From: Mytilisepta virgata
Taxonomy: Eukaryota; Mollusca; Bivalvia; Mytilida; Mytilidae
NCBI GenBank assembly: GCA_028015205.1
Contig: CM051520.1
Coordinates: forward strand, 66,534,694 to 66,598,693
DNA length: 64,000 nucleotides
Reading direction: 5' to 3'
In this document: one piece after another, positions 51,721 through 62,885 of the stretch
Position numbering within the stretch: position 1 is the stretch's first letter
Layout of the letters: every line of letters starts with the position of its first letter
Made by a program: the position numbers and the translations under genes
Notes under the pieces: generated by a model
What the model was told of the DNA's origin: nothing
What the model saw: the letters and a program-made list of their open reading frames with translations, nothing else
Database searches by the model: none

Positions 51721-52375
51721 AACTACTTCCTGTTTATTTTTTGCTCCGGTATTTTTTGCCTTTATGTAGAAAGGCGTATACTTATAATTGTGCTAGCAAT
51801 TCTATCACCGTACAGATTTCACTGAATGCTACCAAAACTGGAGATATCTTGTGAGATTATTCACAGGCTATATGTAATGCTAATCCGAGATTCCTCTAAA
51901 GCAAGTGATTTACACGTATAAAAAATAACAAGTTTTACATTGATTTTCGGCCAAGCAAAACTTGTTTGCTTATTCATATATACAAACATTACGGTTTAAC
52001 ATATATTAGTCCACATACAGATACAATATTGATTCTAAACCATCCGTATAGAATAGAAGAAAGCATAGAAGGCAGAAATATATCTGGATATAAGCTGAAC
52101 CATGTTCTAAAACTTGAAAGTACGTGTATCTAAGATCTTAATAATTAACTTAAAGAGATGTTACGTTTATTTAATCCATAATTATGTAACATCAGAGAAA
52201 AAGTTTAAGTTTTCAAATACACACTGACAAACTTTAAAATCCCAGTTTTACATACATTTATGGCTTGATCAAAAGTTAGGAGTCTTTTGCTCCGCTTGGA
52301 ACTTTTGAGACACATCTATTCCCCCTGAGTCGCGAGGATGATGCCCTGACGTCCCAGGGTTATAGACAGAACTTT

Positions 52376-53871
52376 TTTTTTTTTTTTTTCAGAACAAAAT
52401 ATCTTTATTGCACATATTCAGCTGTTAACAATCTTATCACGGTAGTCCAGCTTCCTACCGGATATCTCTGTGAAATATATAAAAGAATATCGCCAGAGAT
52501 ACGATATGTAATTAAATAAAAGAATATTATTACATGTATTATGTTTTGATATATTTACACAAATGTAAAAAAAAAACAATCTATATAATTTACCTATTGG
52601 GATTATAGTTAACATGAGTAATGCATCTTTGGATTTAATTACGGAAATTATTTTAGGCATTTCTATATTGTTTTGTATTTATAATCGTTCTATATTTTGA
52701 CCGACTGTCTTGTTTACAAAATTAACACGTCAACCCATGTGGACATCTATTAGCTATTTTGCTTAAGTGATAGAGAAATGATGTTTCATAAGACAATGTA
52801 TTAAGCATTGTCAAGTTAATTCTATTTGTAAAACTCTATTTGAGCAAAATTTTCTAATATTTAACATGAATTTTGATAGTTTCGCTTCAATGCCAAATGT
52901 TAAAAATAATTTACCAGAATTTTATTATGATGTCCTAGAAATATGGAAAAAAAATACTTTCACTAAAAGTCCTAACACAATTCGAGAAATAAGACAACAA
53001 ACAATATGGGGGAATAAATACATTAAGTTTGAAAATAAGTGTTTATTGTTTAATAGTTGGATAAAAGACAAAATTATTTTTATAAATGACATAATAGACA
53101 ATGATGGAAAGATCTCACAAGAATTTATTTTGAGAAAACTTACAATAAAACTAAACTGGTTCTCTGAATACTCTAAATTGCTAAAAGCAATACCCCAAAG
53201 TTGGAAAACTTTGCTACAATCAGAAGAATCTATAAAAACAAAAGTCAATACAACTCAAAAAACTACTTTTGAAAATAAAAAAAAGTTAAAGGTTGATATA
53301 TCAACTTTAAATGTGAAAGATTTATATATAACTTTAGTAAGCAAAAATCAAGAATTACCGATTGGATTTTTGAAGTGGAAAAATAAATTAGAAATAGAAA
53401 ATTTCACATTTATAATCAAAGATATCTTATGTTTCATTTTTAATTATCTCAATGACAATAAACTTAAAATGCTTAGGTGGAAGTTACTACACTTTATACT
53501 CCCTTGTAAAAAACTATTGTTCTCCTGGAAAATAACAGATTCACCTCTGTGTAATATTTGTCAACAAGAGGAAGACTATACACATTTTTTCATAGACTGC
53601 AAATATTATGAAAGCTTTTGGCGTGAAATAAAAGAACTTTTAAATAAACTTAAAATTAAAAACAACATTGTAAATTTGAAAAATCTAGTATTTGGATATA
53701 AAATCAACGATAAGAATTACTATGGTCTAAACTTTGTGTTAACAATTATACTGTTTTCAATATTCAAAGCTTACTATATTTCAAATCATAAGAGAGATTC
53801 ATTAAATGTGTTCAATCTTTTTAAAAGTGAAATTAAAAAACATGTTTTCATAAAAACAAATGATCCTTTCA
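52376..53871 (-). mobile_element. LINE insertion with 15-bp target duplication and inverted 5' part (twin priming)
   Basis: TATAGACAGAACTTT flanks the element at 52361-52375 and 53872-53886. A 17-base T-run (52373-52389) marks a poly(A) tail on the minus strand, preceded there by AATAAA. Yet the polymerase frame inside (52866-53876) reads on the plus strand and runs into the right duplication. A 3' part in minus orientation with a 5' part inverted is the product of twin-primed reverse transcription known for L1-type LINEs. The break between the two parts lies near 52660-52800. Confidence 0.8.
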
Positions 53872-53876
53872 TATAG
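52866..53876 (+). pseudogene. LINE (L1/Tx1-like) ORF2 C-terminal part, 336 codons, inverted segment
   Basis: Carboxy end of a LINE polymerase, downstream of the RT palm. Around residues 205-255 it reads LRWKLLHFILPCKKLLFSWK, then SPLCNICQQEEDYTHFFIDC, a C-x2-C-x7-H-x4-C zinc-binding motif of the zf-RVT type found at the end of L1/Tx1-clade proteins. The frame stays open about 50 codons upstream of the first Met only in part; stops appear near 52800. The stop codon lies inside the right-hand target duplication, so the native C-terminus is lost. The RT active site is not in the window. It is the longest uninterrupted frame here, which suggests a young insertion. Confidence 0.8.
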
Positions 53877-53889
53877 ACAGAACTTTAGA

Positions 53890-54428
53890 GGAATCCTGGT
53901 TGTAAAAACAATTTTTTGAAGTTTTATCTTTTCGGACTGTTTTTGAGGAGAGGGATTCCTTTCAATTTAATTTTCCTATTCAGCGAATGAAATTTTGTAT
54001 CATATAAAAATTGTTTCATAAATGAATGACACAGAGTGGAAAAATAATATTAATTTAATAAATTATTTGTAAGTTGGAAAATATAAATGCCTAAATCTTG
54101 GTTTTTTATATTAATATGCAATTTTCAAATTAATTTTATTTCAATGTAATAACGCATCATGATAGTATTCTATAATTCATGTACTTATAAATTTAATTGC
54201 TTTGCGGTATATAACTACACCCCAAATCTTATTTGTATTCCTTTCATCCTTACAAATGAAATAAAATGACCTTAATCTATTTTAAATTTGTTTACTCGAT
54301 CTATATAAATTATTTTGACATTATTAAGAAACTAATCGTACGTAAAAGGCCTATCTGTATGCACAATACTTTCATCATATATTAAAAACTATCTGAAAAA
54401 ATATAGAAGTTCGTAAAGAAATATATGA
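53890..54428. other. AT-rich spacer, nothing recognised
   Basis: Sequence between the LINE and the Helitron-like elements. No gene, RNA or repeat boundary is supported. Confidence 0.4.
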
Positions 54429-55492
54429 ACAAGAGGCTCTCAAGAGCCTGTACAGCTCACCTGGATTGAATTTTAACCTTGAACAAGACTAAACATTTAA
54501 GTGTTGCAGTCAATTTGGCTGGTTTTGCTATAGGGTTCTTTGTTAAACTAAGTTCGGCTGTGGCAACCATCTTGTTTTACAGTCCAGGTCAATGGACACA
54601 TCTCTAAAAGAGAACCTTGTTCCAACTGGCTAAGTGGTTTCAGATAAGAAGATTTGGAAGGACCATTGCTACCAACTCTAGTTTCTAATTTGCTTAGTTG
54701 TTTAAGACAAGAAGATGTTTAATGAATTTTCCTATAGGGTCCTATGTTAAACTAAGTTTGGCTGTGGCGGCCACTGCGGGTCATCGGACATATTACTGAA
54801 AGAGAACCTCCTAAGGACCATTACTGCCAAGTTTGGTTCTAATTAGCTCTGTAGTTTCATAGAATATTTTTAAAATTCACCCCCCCCTTTTTTCTATTTT
54901 TTAGTTACAACAGCCATGTCGGTTGGACGTCGGAGAGGCTGGACATAGTTTTGGAAGGGGGCTACCCAAGGACCATTCCACTAAAGTTTGGTCCCAAATG
55001 GCCCTGTTGTTTCAGAGTAGAAGATCTTTAAAGGAAAATTTACGCCAAGTGCCGTCTTTAAAGGGCAAAAACTATTAAAAATATTCACGATAACCTAAAA
55101 CTGCCAAATTTCCTTAAAATTAACAATTCAGGGGCAATAACCCAACAATGGGTTGACCGATTCGTCTGTAAATTTATGGCATGTAGATCTTGACCTGATG
55201 AACATTTTTACCCAGGTCACTTTTGCTCTAAATGCTTCAGTTTTTGAGATATAAGACAAAAACTGCAGTTTACCCCTATATTCTATTTTTAGCCATGTCG
55301 GCCATGTTGGTTGGCAGGCGGGGTCATCGGACATTTTTTTAAAAGTATATACCCTAATGATGCTTGTGGCCAAGTTTGGTTATATTTGACCTAATATTTT
55401 CAGAGAAGAAAATTTTTGTAAAAGTTAACGGACGACGGCGGACGCCAAGTGATAAGAATAGCTCACTTGACCCTTTGGGTCGGGTGAGCTAA
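54429..55492 (-). mobile_element. Helitron-like element with minisatellite core, copy 3
   Basis: The 3' end on the minus strand is the hairpin AGGCTCT-TG-AGAGCCT followed by CTTGT and T. The 5' end TTTTAGCTCACCCGACCC is at about 55492. A subterminal CCAGGTGAGC precedes the hairpin. Units with TAAACTAAGTTCGGCTGTGG recur in the core, and GACGACGGCGGACGCC lies next to the 5' end. Confidence 0.7.
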
Positions 55493-55497
55493 AAAAA

Positions 55498-56292
55498 TCT
55501 GAGAGACAACTAATGCTGCTATGTTGGTTCAAATTGGCTCAGTGGTTCTCATAGGACTCCTATGTTAAACCAAGTTTGGCTATGGCGGCCATGTTGGATT
55601 GCCGACCGAGTCATTTGACACACAATTGTTAAAGAGGACAATCTAAGGACCATTGCTGCCAAGTTTAGTTCAAATTGGCTCAGTGGTTAAGGACAAGAAA
55701 ATTTTTTAGTGATTTTTCAATAGGGTTCTTTATTAAACTAAGTTCAGCTATGGTGGCCATCTTGGATCGCGGACTGGGTATTTGGACACAATTCTGAAAG
55801 AGTACCACCTTAGGACCATTGCTGCCAAGTTTGGTTCAAATTGGCTCGGTGGTTTTAGACAAGAAGAAATTTTAGTGATTTTCCCATAGGATCCTATGAT
55901 AAACTAAGTTCGGCTATGGCGGCCATCTTGGATCAAGAACCAGGTCTTCGGACACAATTCTGAAAGAGGACTACCTAAGGACCATTGCTGCTACGTTTGG
56001 TTCAAATTGACTCGGTGGTTTCGAACAAGAAGAAATATTAGTGATTCTCCCATAGGGTCCTATGTTAAACTAAGTTCGGCTATGGCGGTCATCTTGGATC
56101 ATGAACCGGGTCATCGGACATAATTCTGAAAGAGGACCACCTAAGGACCATTGCTGCCAGGTTTTCTTCAAATTGGCACAGTGGTTTCAGAGGAGAAAAT
56201 CTTTAAGTGAAATGTTGACGGACGACGGACGGACGACGGACGCCAAGTGATTTGAAAAGCTCACATGGCATTTTAGGCCAGGTGAGCTAAAA
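55498..56292 (-). mobile_element. Helitron-like element with minisatellite core, copy 4 (3' end missing)
   Basis: Abuts copy 3 head to tail. Four units are marked by GGCGGCC-like sequence at 55584, 55752, 55918 and 56084, a period of 166-168 bp. It closes with GACGACGGACGCCAAGTGAT and the 5' terminus AGCTCACCTGGCC. The terminal hairpin is absent. Confidence 0.68.
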
Positions 56293-58053
56293 ACTGAAAT
56301 TGCTTTTTTGAAATAGAATAGAAGTGTGATAATATTTGTGCCAAAATTTAAAATATTTCCTGAAAATGAGCAAACAACATGCAGAGAAGGTGATTTTCCT
56401 ATCATTTTCCTTTTATTTCCAGGTGCTTATGTAGATGCATACATGTATGTACACCTGCACATTATATTCCGGATTTTGTTGTGAATGATCTGATAGATTT
56501 TCATGGGACGTGTCGTGACGTTCTTGAACATGAAGGTTTCCTCCTCCAACAGTTCAAATTGCTACTGCGTTAGTGTTGGTGCTTATTACAATTCTGTTTG
56601 GTTTTCTATGATATTATTCTCTTACCTATATATCTTGTTAAGTCTCCAAAACAATGTTTGGGTGACTTATTGTTTATTGCTCCGTTTCTTTTCCTTTCTT
56701 CTGAGCCATGAACTTGTCCAAAACGGATCTCAAAAATCGTTCAAGCGAACTTAATGAAACTTGGTACTAAAATAGGTTGCCATGCCTAGTTCTGCATAAA
56801 GGTTTCGGAATTTTCAAAATATCCGCGTTTTGGGGACTTTTGTGTTGGCATAACAACACAGTATTATTTGTTTGCTTTGACTCACTAAGACTACTTTTTG
56901 CTCTTTTGTATTTTTTTCAACAAGAAAAATTTTATCGTCTTGTAAAACTGTAACATACACATTTTTATATGTTTTCAAATTAATCATAAGTATTTAAAAG
57001 ATAAAAATACTTCATGTTTATGCATTGAATGAAAGTTTCTACCACACGTTGATTAAAAAGTATGTTAAAAAATTTTCTTCGTCTCTCACGTAAGATATAT
57101 ATATAAAATCATATTGGTGTACATGTCCTATCTTTGTACCTATGGGTCTGCTCCCTTTCCAGCAACTTTTATTATGCTTCTATGGATTAGTAAATACAAT
57201 TTTTATATATGATCAACTATCTTGTGGCCATAAATCATTCTACATTCATTTGAATGTAAACAACACCGGCATGATACTTTTCTAAGAATGTTTTTTATTA
57301 TATATTTTTACTGTTTTCCGATTAGTTTTAAATTTTGAATTGATAAGAGTGAATATCATTTAATAGAGGTTTTTGGTTTACTAGTATCTAACATGAGATA
57401 GAACGAAAAGACAGTTTTAGTCTTATTAAAAGTTATTAAGTTTCGGAAAAAAGACAGTTACCAACCGTTTTTGAATGTGAGTATAATTTAATGCTTTTCG
57501 AACTTAGATGACTTAATTTTAATTTCTGATCTCCAGGACATTTGTTATTCACTCCCACAATTGTATAATGACAATATGATTATGTGCCAACTAAAAAAGA
57601 TCATAAGGCCACACCAGTCGATCCTTTAAGACCGCTAAAAATAGATTAGTGTTGTTAACATTTTTGTTACACTTTTAAGCTTTTTTTTTATATAAAATAA
57701 GGATAAGTAATTGCTGTCTACAAGTTTTGAATTTCAGGACATACCTAATTTGTAATCTGGAATGTTACATAATCGTTATAAAGTTATGTCAGTTGCAAAA
57801 GTATAGGTGAGAAATAGAGTATTGAACAGTCACGAATAAGTTATCTAGATATATTTAAACACCAGGATAAAATGTATGTTCATATGTCTCTTTTTTCCTT
57901 CGTATTTTAGGTTTAACTAACATGTCACCACCACATGAGTATTTCAAAATTTATATAACTGTTCATAATCAGTTGCAGAAAGTCTTGAATCTGTATACTG
58001 TATTATATTCTGCAGTTTCGATTCCCGTTATCATCATTTTCTATATTTTACAG
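56293..58053. other. AT-rich spacer, nothing recognised
   Basis: No supportable exon, although the acceptor at 58051-58053 implies that one or more upstream exons of the next gene should lie here or further left. Confidence 0.4.
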
Positions 58054-58648
58054 AAATGAAAGGATCTTACAAGATATGGAGAACAATAGAGAAAAAATTT
58101 TGAATGGGTTCCAGCTGAACAGTGACACCTTATGGGAAATGCGAAGGGTTCTCGAAAGAAGACCACAAAATAAGTTCTCCGAAGGACTATCAGACGAAGC
58201 AAAACTAGTTATTCAACAATTACGGGAAGAATCTAAAATACTCATGACTGAGTCGGACAATAGTGACAGAAAAATAAACAACAACAGAGAAAGGCGAATG
58301 TCAAAATCAAAGACTATTAATACAAGGCCAAATGAACCACGCAATAAAAACCATGTGTCATACGTTGATTCGTTACGAAAGTCATCTCTGCGTTTGGAAC
58401 GAGATATAACGGACCCAAATTTTAACGAAATGAAGCTACGAAAACGATCTCTAGGTGGTGGTCCAGTTCAGTCAGCAATGGAGACAATTGAAATTGTGAA
58501 CGCCTGTGATGAAAACGAGAAAACGGAAGACGATTTCGCTATTGAAGAGACTGCTAAGCATAATTCTGTAGAGAAATGTATCGTTTGGATGGAAGTAAAT
58601 GATAATTCTGACGACGGTGAATCCGTTTCCGGTGCTATGCCTGAATAA
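58054..58648 (+). CDS. Unidentified protein, probable 3'-terminal exon
   Basis: A splice acceptor (TATATTTTACAG) precedes a frame that is open from 58055 through an internal Met at 58076 to a stop at 58646-58648. It therefore looks like a last exon rather than a complete gene; from the Met it encodes 190 residues. The product is hydrophilic and lacks membrane segments. Residues 1-60 are probably helical (NSDTLWEMRRVLERRPQNKF). A basic Ser/Lys/Arg stretch follows (about 65-125) and then an acidic tail (VNDNSDDGESVSGAMPE). It is less AT-rich than its surroundings, which favours real coding. I recognise no domain. AATAAA overlaps the stop, too close to be a clear poly(A) signal. Confidence 0.5.
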
Positions 58649-58649
58649 A

Positions 58650-59339
58650 TCGGGGTGTATTTAAAGGATTCCTCCTGACATTTTTTTTTCTATTTTAAAT
58701 ATTATAACAATAACGAACGTCACAATGTTAAGATGGTCACGTTCATTAATTGTTATCATTACAGGATTTTTGATGGAATTATTCAAGTTACCGATTTGAT
58801 TTGCAACATATCTGGGTAATTTTGATTCGGGTGGGGGGACTATATAATAATCATTTAGATTCATATTCTGTGGCTGAAATGGACACATTTTGTTAATTAT
58901 TATGTTATTAAGTTAAAAACAATTGTAAGACTATACAAAAGTTTAGACAGTGTGATTATATTATGATTAACATAGGTCCGTGCCCGCTGGTTAAGGACTT
59001 TGTATCATGTTGCCACTTCAGCTAATTAAGTGAAAACCTGTTTTTCAGGCAGGCTCACTAAATTTGCATCACGCATCAAGCTAGGGGTCCTGGTTAGTAG
59101 TTAACAGTCGACCTTTCCGCACATACGATATGTTAAGGCGGGAAGTTTATCTTTTGTACCATTTGTTTGTTTAGAGATGGGTGAGCAAGTTTTAATTTTT
59201 ACTCATTCTTGTATACTTTACTTCAACAAAAACATAATCTATAGCAATATGGAAAAAGAATATTTTAAAAATCTTCTTAAACAATTTGGTTTTCAAAAAT
59301 CGTAATGAAAAGGTAATTGTAAATTTTGTTTTCATTGCG
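58650..59339. other. AT-rich spacer, nothing recognised
   Basis: No further gene, RNA or repeat was supported between the unidentified exon and the minisatellite at 59340. Confidence 0.4.
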
Positions 59340-59763
59340 AAATTTTGTGTAACAACCCACTATGAAAACAAATACCCACTTTGAAGAAATTTTTCAAAGT
59401 GCGTCACATTTCGGTCAAGCTTAACCCGCTTTGAAATTTTTTTTTCAAACTGCGTCAAAAATTTGGACCACCTCAAATACTTTTTCAAATACGTTAACAG
59501 TATGCATCAATTTTTTTTTCACTTCGCGTAATGACATTTTGAAAGGGATTAAACACCGAGTTGCAGGCTAAACAAGGCCTAATCAGCTCCCATTTTGTGA
59601 AAAATGATTGCAAGCGTAAAGTATGCTTCCGAATCTTTATCCAAAAATTTAAAAGAAAAAGAAACACAACAGCTTCCTTTTGACGAAATTTCTTCTTTAG
59701 AATTAGCGGCTTATAATATTAGGGCATATATGATTTAGATAAATTGTACGGATACTTCATGTT

Positions 59764-60372
59764 TTACGGATTGGTATATTTAGCGATTCCAATTGATGCA
59801 ATTGAATTGTTGTATATTGTATATAAGTCCGCAATTAAGCTATCAGAAATTGATTTTGCTCCAGGGACCCCAAACAGTGAGCTCAAAATAATAAATACCT
59901 CCGAATATCGGTTTAACTTGAAATATTTCAACATTTCTTTTACAAGTTTAGGGTTTTAGTGTTTTATAGTATCAAATTCAGAATTTTTATTTTTCCAGTA
60001 TACTCCATCTATTATACGTTTGAGTTGAACTCTTCTAATATGTTTTTGGACGGCTGTTTTAATTTTATTTAAAATTGTAGAATAAGATACTTTTAATCTT
60101 GCTCCGGTAGATGTCCAAATATTGGACCCAAAAGGATTGATTCAAACTATTCAACATAATCTTTGTTATGGAAACAAATTTATAATTTCCTTGTGTGTCC
60201 GTACAAGCTGTCCAAAAGGATTAATGCCTCTATTACTCACAGAACATTTATTTAGTTCAGGGTTTCAATTTTGTTACAGAATAATTGTAGATACATGTAA
60301 TCTGTGGATGCTCAATAGGTTTTGGATTTTTATCTATGGATTCAAAGAAGGGGTCAGAAATGGTCTTCCGTG
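59764..60372 (-). pseudogene. Degenerate, unidentified coding remnant
   Basis: The minus strand yields protein-like pieces in one direction with stops between them: DPFFESIDKNPKP, EHPQITCIYNYSVTKLKP, NPFGSNIWTSTGARLK, QKHIRRVQLKRIIDGVYW, and a last piece NPKLVKEMLKYFKLNRYSEV leading to SIGIAKYTNP-stop. The last piece runs about 63 codons without a break. I do not recognise the protein. Its position between inverted minisatellite arrays makes a transposon protein the first guess. Confidence 0.4.
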
Positions 60373-60654
60373 ACTTGAACTCAAGCTACAGCTTTTAGCT
60401 TAGTATCAAGATAATGTGTTGATGCACATTTTTAGCTTTTGAAATTTGGATTCTGGCCCGGAAGATCAAAACATATTGTTCTGTATTTTTGGCATCTGAA
60501 ATGATTATATAACCTTTCTTTACATTTCTTATATGGTGTGAAGACACAGAAAACAGATATTTATTATGGATTTTAAATTAGAACAATTGGAATTCAAAAC
60601 ACTGCAGGTATGCTGATAAAATAAACAAGAAAGAGGAAGCACTTATTTGCCAAC

Positions 60655-60840
60655 CACAATACACAACTTGGTTCTAATTTCCATGGCGGTACTATAGAAG
60701 ACGATCTTTAAGTAAACTTTCCTATAGAGCCCCAAGTTAAATCCCATTTGGCTGTTGCGGGATATTTTGGTGTCAGGTCTGGATGATCGGATAAAATTCT
60801 GAAAGACGATCACCTAAAGACAATAACATTGCTGCCAAGT
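60655..60840 (-). repeat. Diverged single unit of the Helitron-like minisatellite
   Basis: CCTATAGAGCCCCAAGTTAA followed by TTTGGCTGTTGCGG and ATTGCTGCCAAGTTT matches the unit order of the 54.4-56.3 kb elements. No hairpin or 5' terminus is present. Confidence 0.55.
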
Positions 60841-61110
60841 TTTACTACCCCTCCCCTATTTTTGTGCTAAAGTTTTTCAAACCGCGTTATGAATTAGTCA
60901 CAGTTATTGACGAATTTGATTTTTTTTTATTTAAATCGCATTAATTGGGTCCCAATTTTTGACGTACTTTGAATTTTTTTTTCAACACATGTTAAGTTGG
61001 TCCCAATTGTTGACACACTTTGAAAAAAGTTTTAAAATCGCGTTAAGTTTGTCCCTTATTTTGACGCACTTTGAATAAAAAATTTCAAATCGCGTTAACT
61101 ACAACAATGT

Positions 61111-62608
61111 AAGTAACTCAGTAACACGAGTAAATTAAGAGCTGTTTTTTATGTTAACTTTATCAGACGCCATTTTGCAATTTTGTCTGTACATGTAGGG
61201 CTTTTTCAATTGTGAAACATGGTTAGCAAGGGGTCCAATGGAGAAAACTCCATTAAAGTGTAAAGTGTCATTGATAAAGGTGACCCAAAAAGGACAGATA
61301 TCAATTATTGTTTAATGTCCTTCCGAATAATGATTTCTGTAACATGTGACAGGCTTTCAGCTCACTTTTTATGAAAAATTAGGGCAATTTTAGGGAGATA
61401 TTTTATGAAATATAAAGGAATTTGTAGGGCTTTATTGGGAATTTTTCCAAATAATTGGGGTAAAAAAACATAACTTACCTACAAAACTTATAATTACCAA
61501 TGCAATAAATAGATCTTTACCAGAGATAGCAGGGTCATAGTCATCAACACATCAAGTAAATGCTGACTGTATGCATTCATGACTAAATAAACCAATCTCC
61601 AGTAGATCTTTTTCAGTATCTGCAATCACTAAAACTACTATGGGTTACAATAATATAGATCATTAATGACATTTTACTACAAAAAACATATTATATATAT
61701 ATTGGTTATATGAAGTTATATGCAATGCTGTAAAAATTGCTCTTTCTTCCATTGGCTTGAAGACTTTAAATTCATACTGGCCTCTCACGAATTATGACGA
61801 GATAGCATTAAACCCTTTATGGAAGTGTTATTTCAGATTTTTTCGTTTAGTAGGTTTACCCTCACCACTATTCAGTGTCTGTATCAAATCAGACTATCCT
61901 GACCCTCTGTTGTGTTCATGTTTGTGTTTTGTACTCTTTTATGTTATTTTTGTAAGGCGTTTTGTCAGTTGGGTTGTTTTGATTAATTGATTGGTATGTT
62001 ATTGTTTTCCGTTTGTTGTTTGTTTATATAAGAAAGGAATAATATATCATGTTTGCAAAAAGGTTGACAAAAACGTAGGGCAATTTTAGGATTAGAACTC
62101 AAAAATTAGGAAAATAAGGGGTGTTCAAAAAAAGGAGGAAAATTAGGAAAATAAGGGCCAGTTGAAAGCCTGTATCATACGACGATCAGTGTTTAAAATC
62201 CCAGAAGTTTCTTTGCTATTCTATTTTTATAGATAATGATATTTGTTCTACTAAATAAAGAGACTCGAATTTGTGTGTCGCTTTTAATTATTTCGAGTAA
62301 AATCAATCAATATACTTTATAACATGAATGATCAACAAACAGTGTAGTTTGTCATCACCGATTTTGGAGATCTGATTTGGGGAATTTTGGGGAAAAATGG
62401 AAAATAACCAGTTCGGATATACAGTCCTTTCGGTAGCCCGACTCTGAAATTTCTTTCTGGTCTTCATTTCCGACTGTCAATCATTTCAACGGGTACATGT
62501 CAAAATACTATATTTTGTGATGCAGTGTTTTATATTTCCAATTTGCATTTCGATAAACCCCTTAATTCAGGCCAATCTAGAAATAAACATACACGAATGC
62601 CATGTATT
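61111..62608. other. Intergenic DNA, nothing recognised
   Basis: AT-rich sequence. Similar AGGGCAATTTTAGG phrases occur near 61380 and 62077, followed by AAATTAGGAAAATAAGG twice (62110-62160). No coding evidence. Confidence 0.4.
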
Positions 62609-62706
62609 ATATATACCACGTTTCTTACGAGTTAACATATTTAAACTTACGAGCCTGTAAGGCGAGTTAAGTTTAAATATGTTAATGAGTAAGGCGTGGT
62701 ATATAT
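62609..62706. repeat. Long imperfect palindrome upstream of the DUF3504 gene
   Basis: The left arm (62609-62649, from ATATATACCACG to TTAACATATTTAAACTTA) is mirrored on the right (62668-62706) with a few mismatches, around a loop of about 18 bases. It ends about 125 bases before the TATA box. It could be a MITE, a transposon end or a regulatory cruciform. Confidence 0.65.
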
Positions 62707-62830
62707 GTTTTGTAACATTATAAAAAGATTGACAGAGATTGAGTGACAGATCAAATAAAAATAGAATAAAACGTTTGTCCAATCAAATCACGTCTTAAAG
62801 TCGTGTGATCAGCACGCGCTTTTGTGGGCA

Positions 62831-62837
62831 TATATAA
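62831..62837 (+). promoter_or_regulatory. TATA box of the DUF3504 gene
   Basis: TATATAA is followed about 30 bases on by a GC-richer stretch (CGGCCGCTTTCGCGCC) that would hold the start of transcription. The start codon is at 62886. Distances fit a pol II core promoter with a short 5' leader. Confidence 0.55.
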
Positions 62838-62885
62838 ACGTTCCGGCCGCTTTCGCGCCTACAGTAGTCTGCGCACCATTCAATC

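Larger units (their letters stand above)
59340..61110. repeat. Pair of inverted 51-bp minisatellite arrays (foldback-like structure)
   Basis: The right array, about 60880-61105, has GACGYACTTTGAA-type units at 60909, 60961, 61012 and 61063 (51-52 bp apart). The left array, about 59340-59480, has the reverse complement (TTCAAAGTGCGTCA) at 59395 and 59446, also 51 bp apart. Each unit pairs TTTGAA with TTCAAA across a T-run. Drosophila FB elements likewise have inverted ends made of short tandem repeats. Between the arrays lie a degenerate minus-strand frame (59764-60372) and a repeat fragment (60655-60840). Confidence 0.6.
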
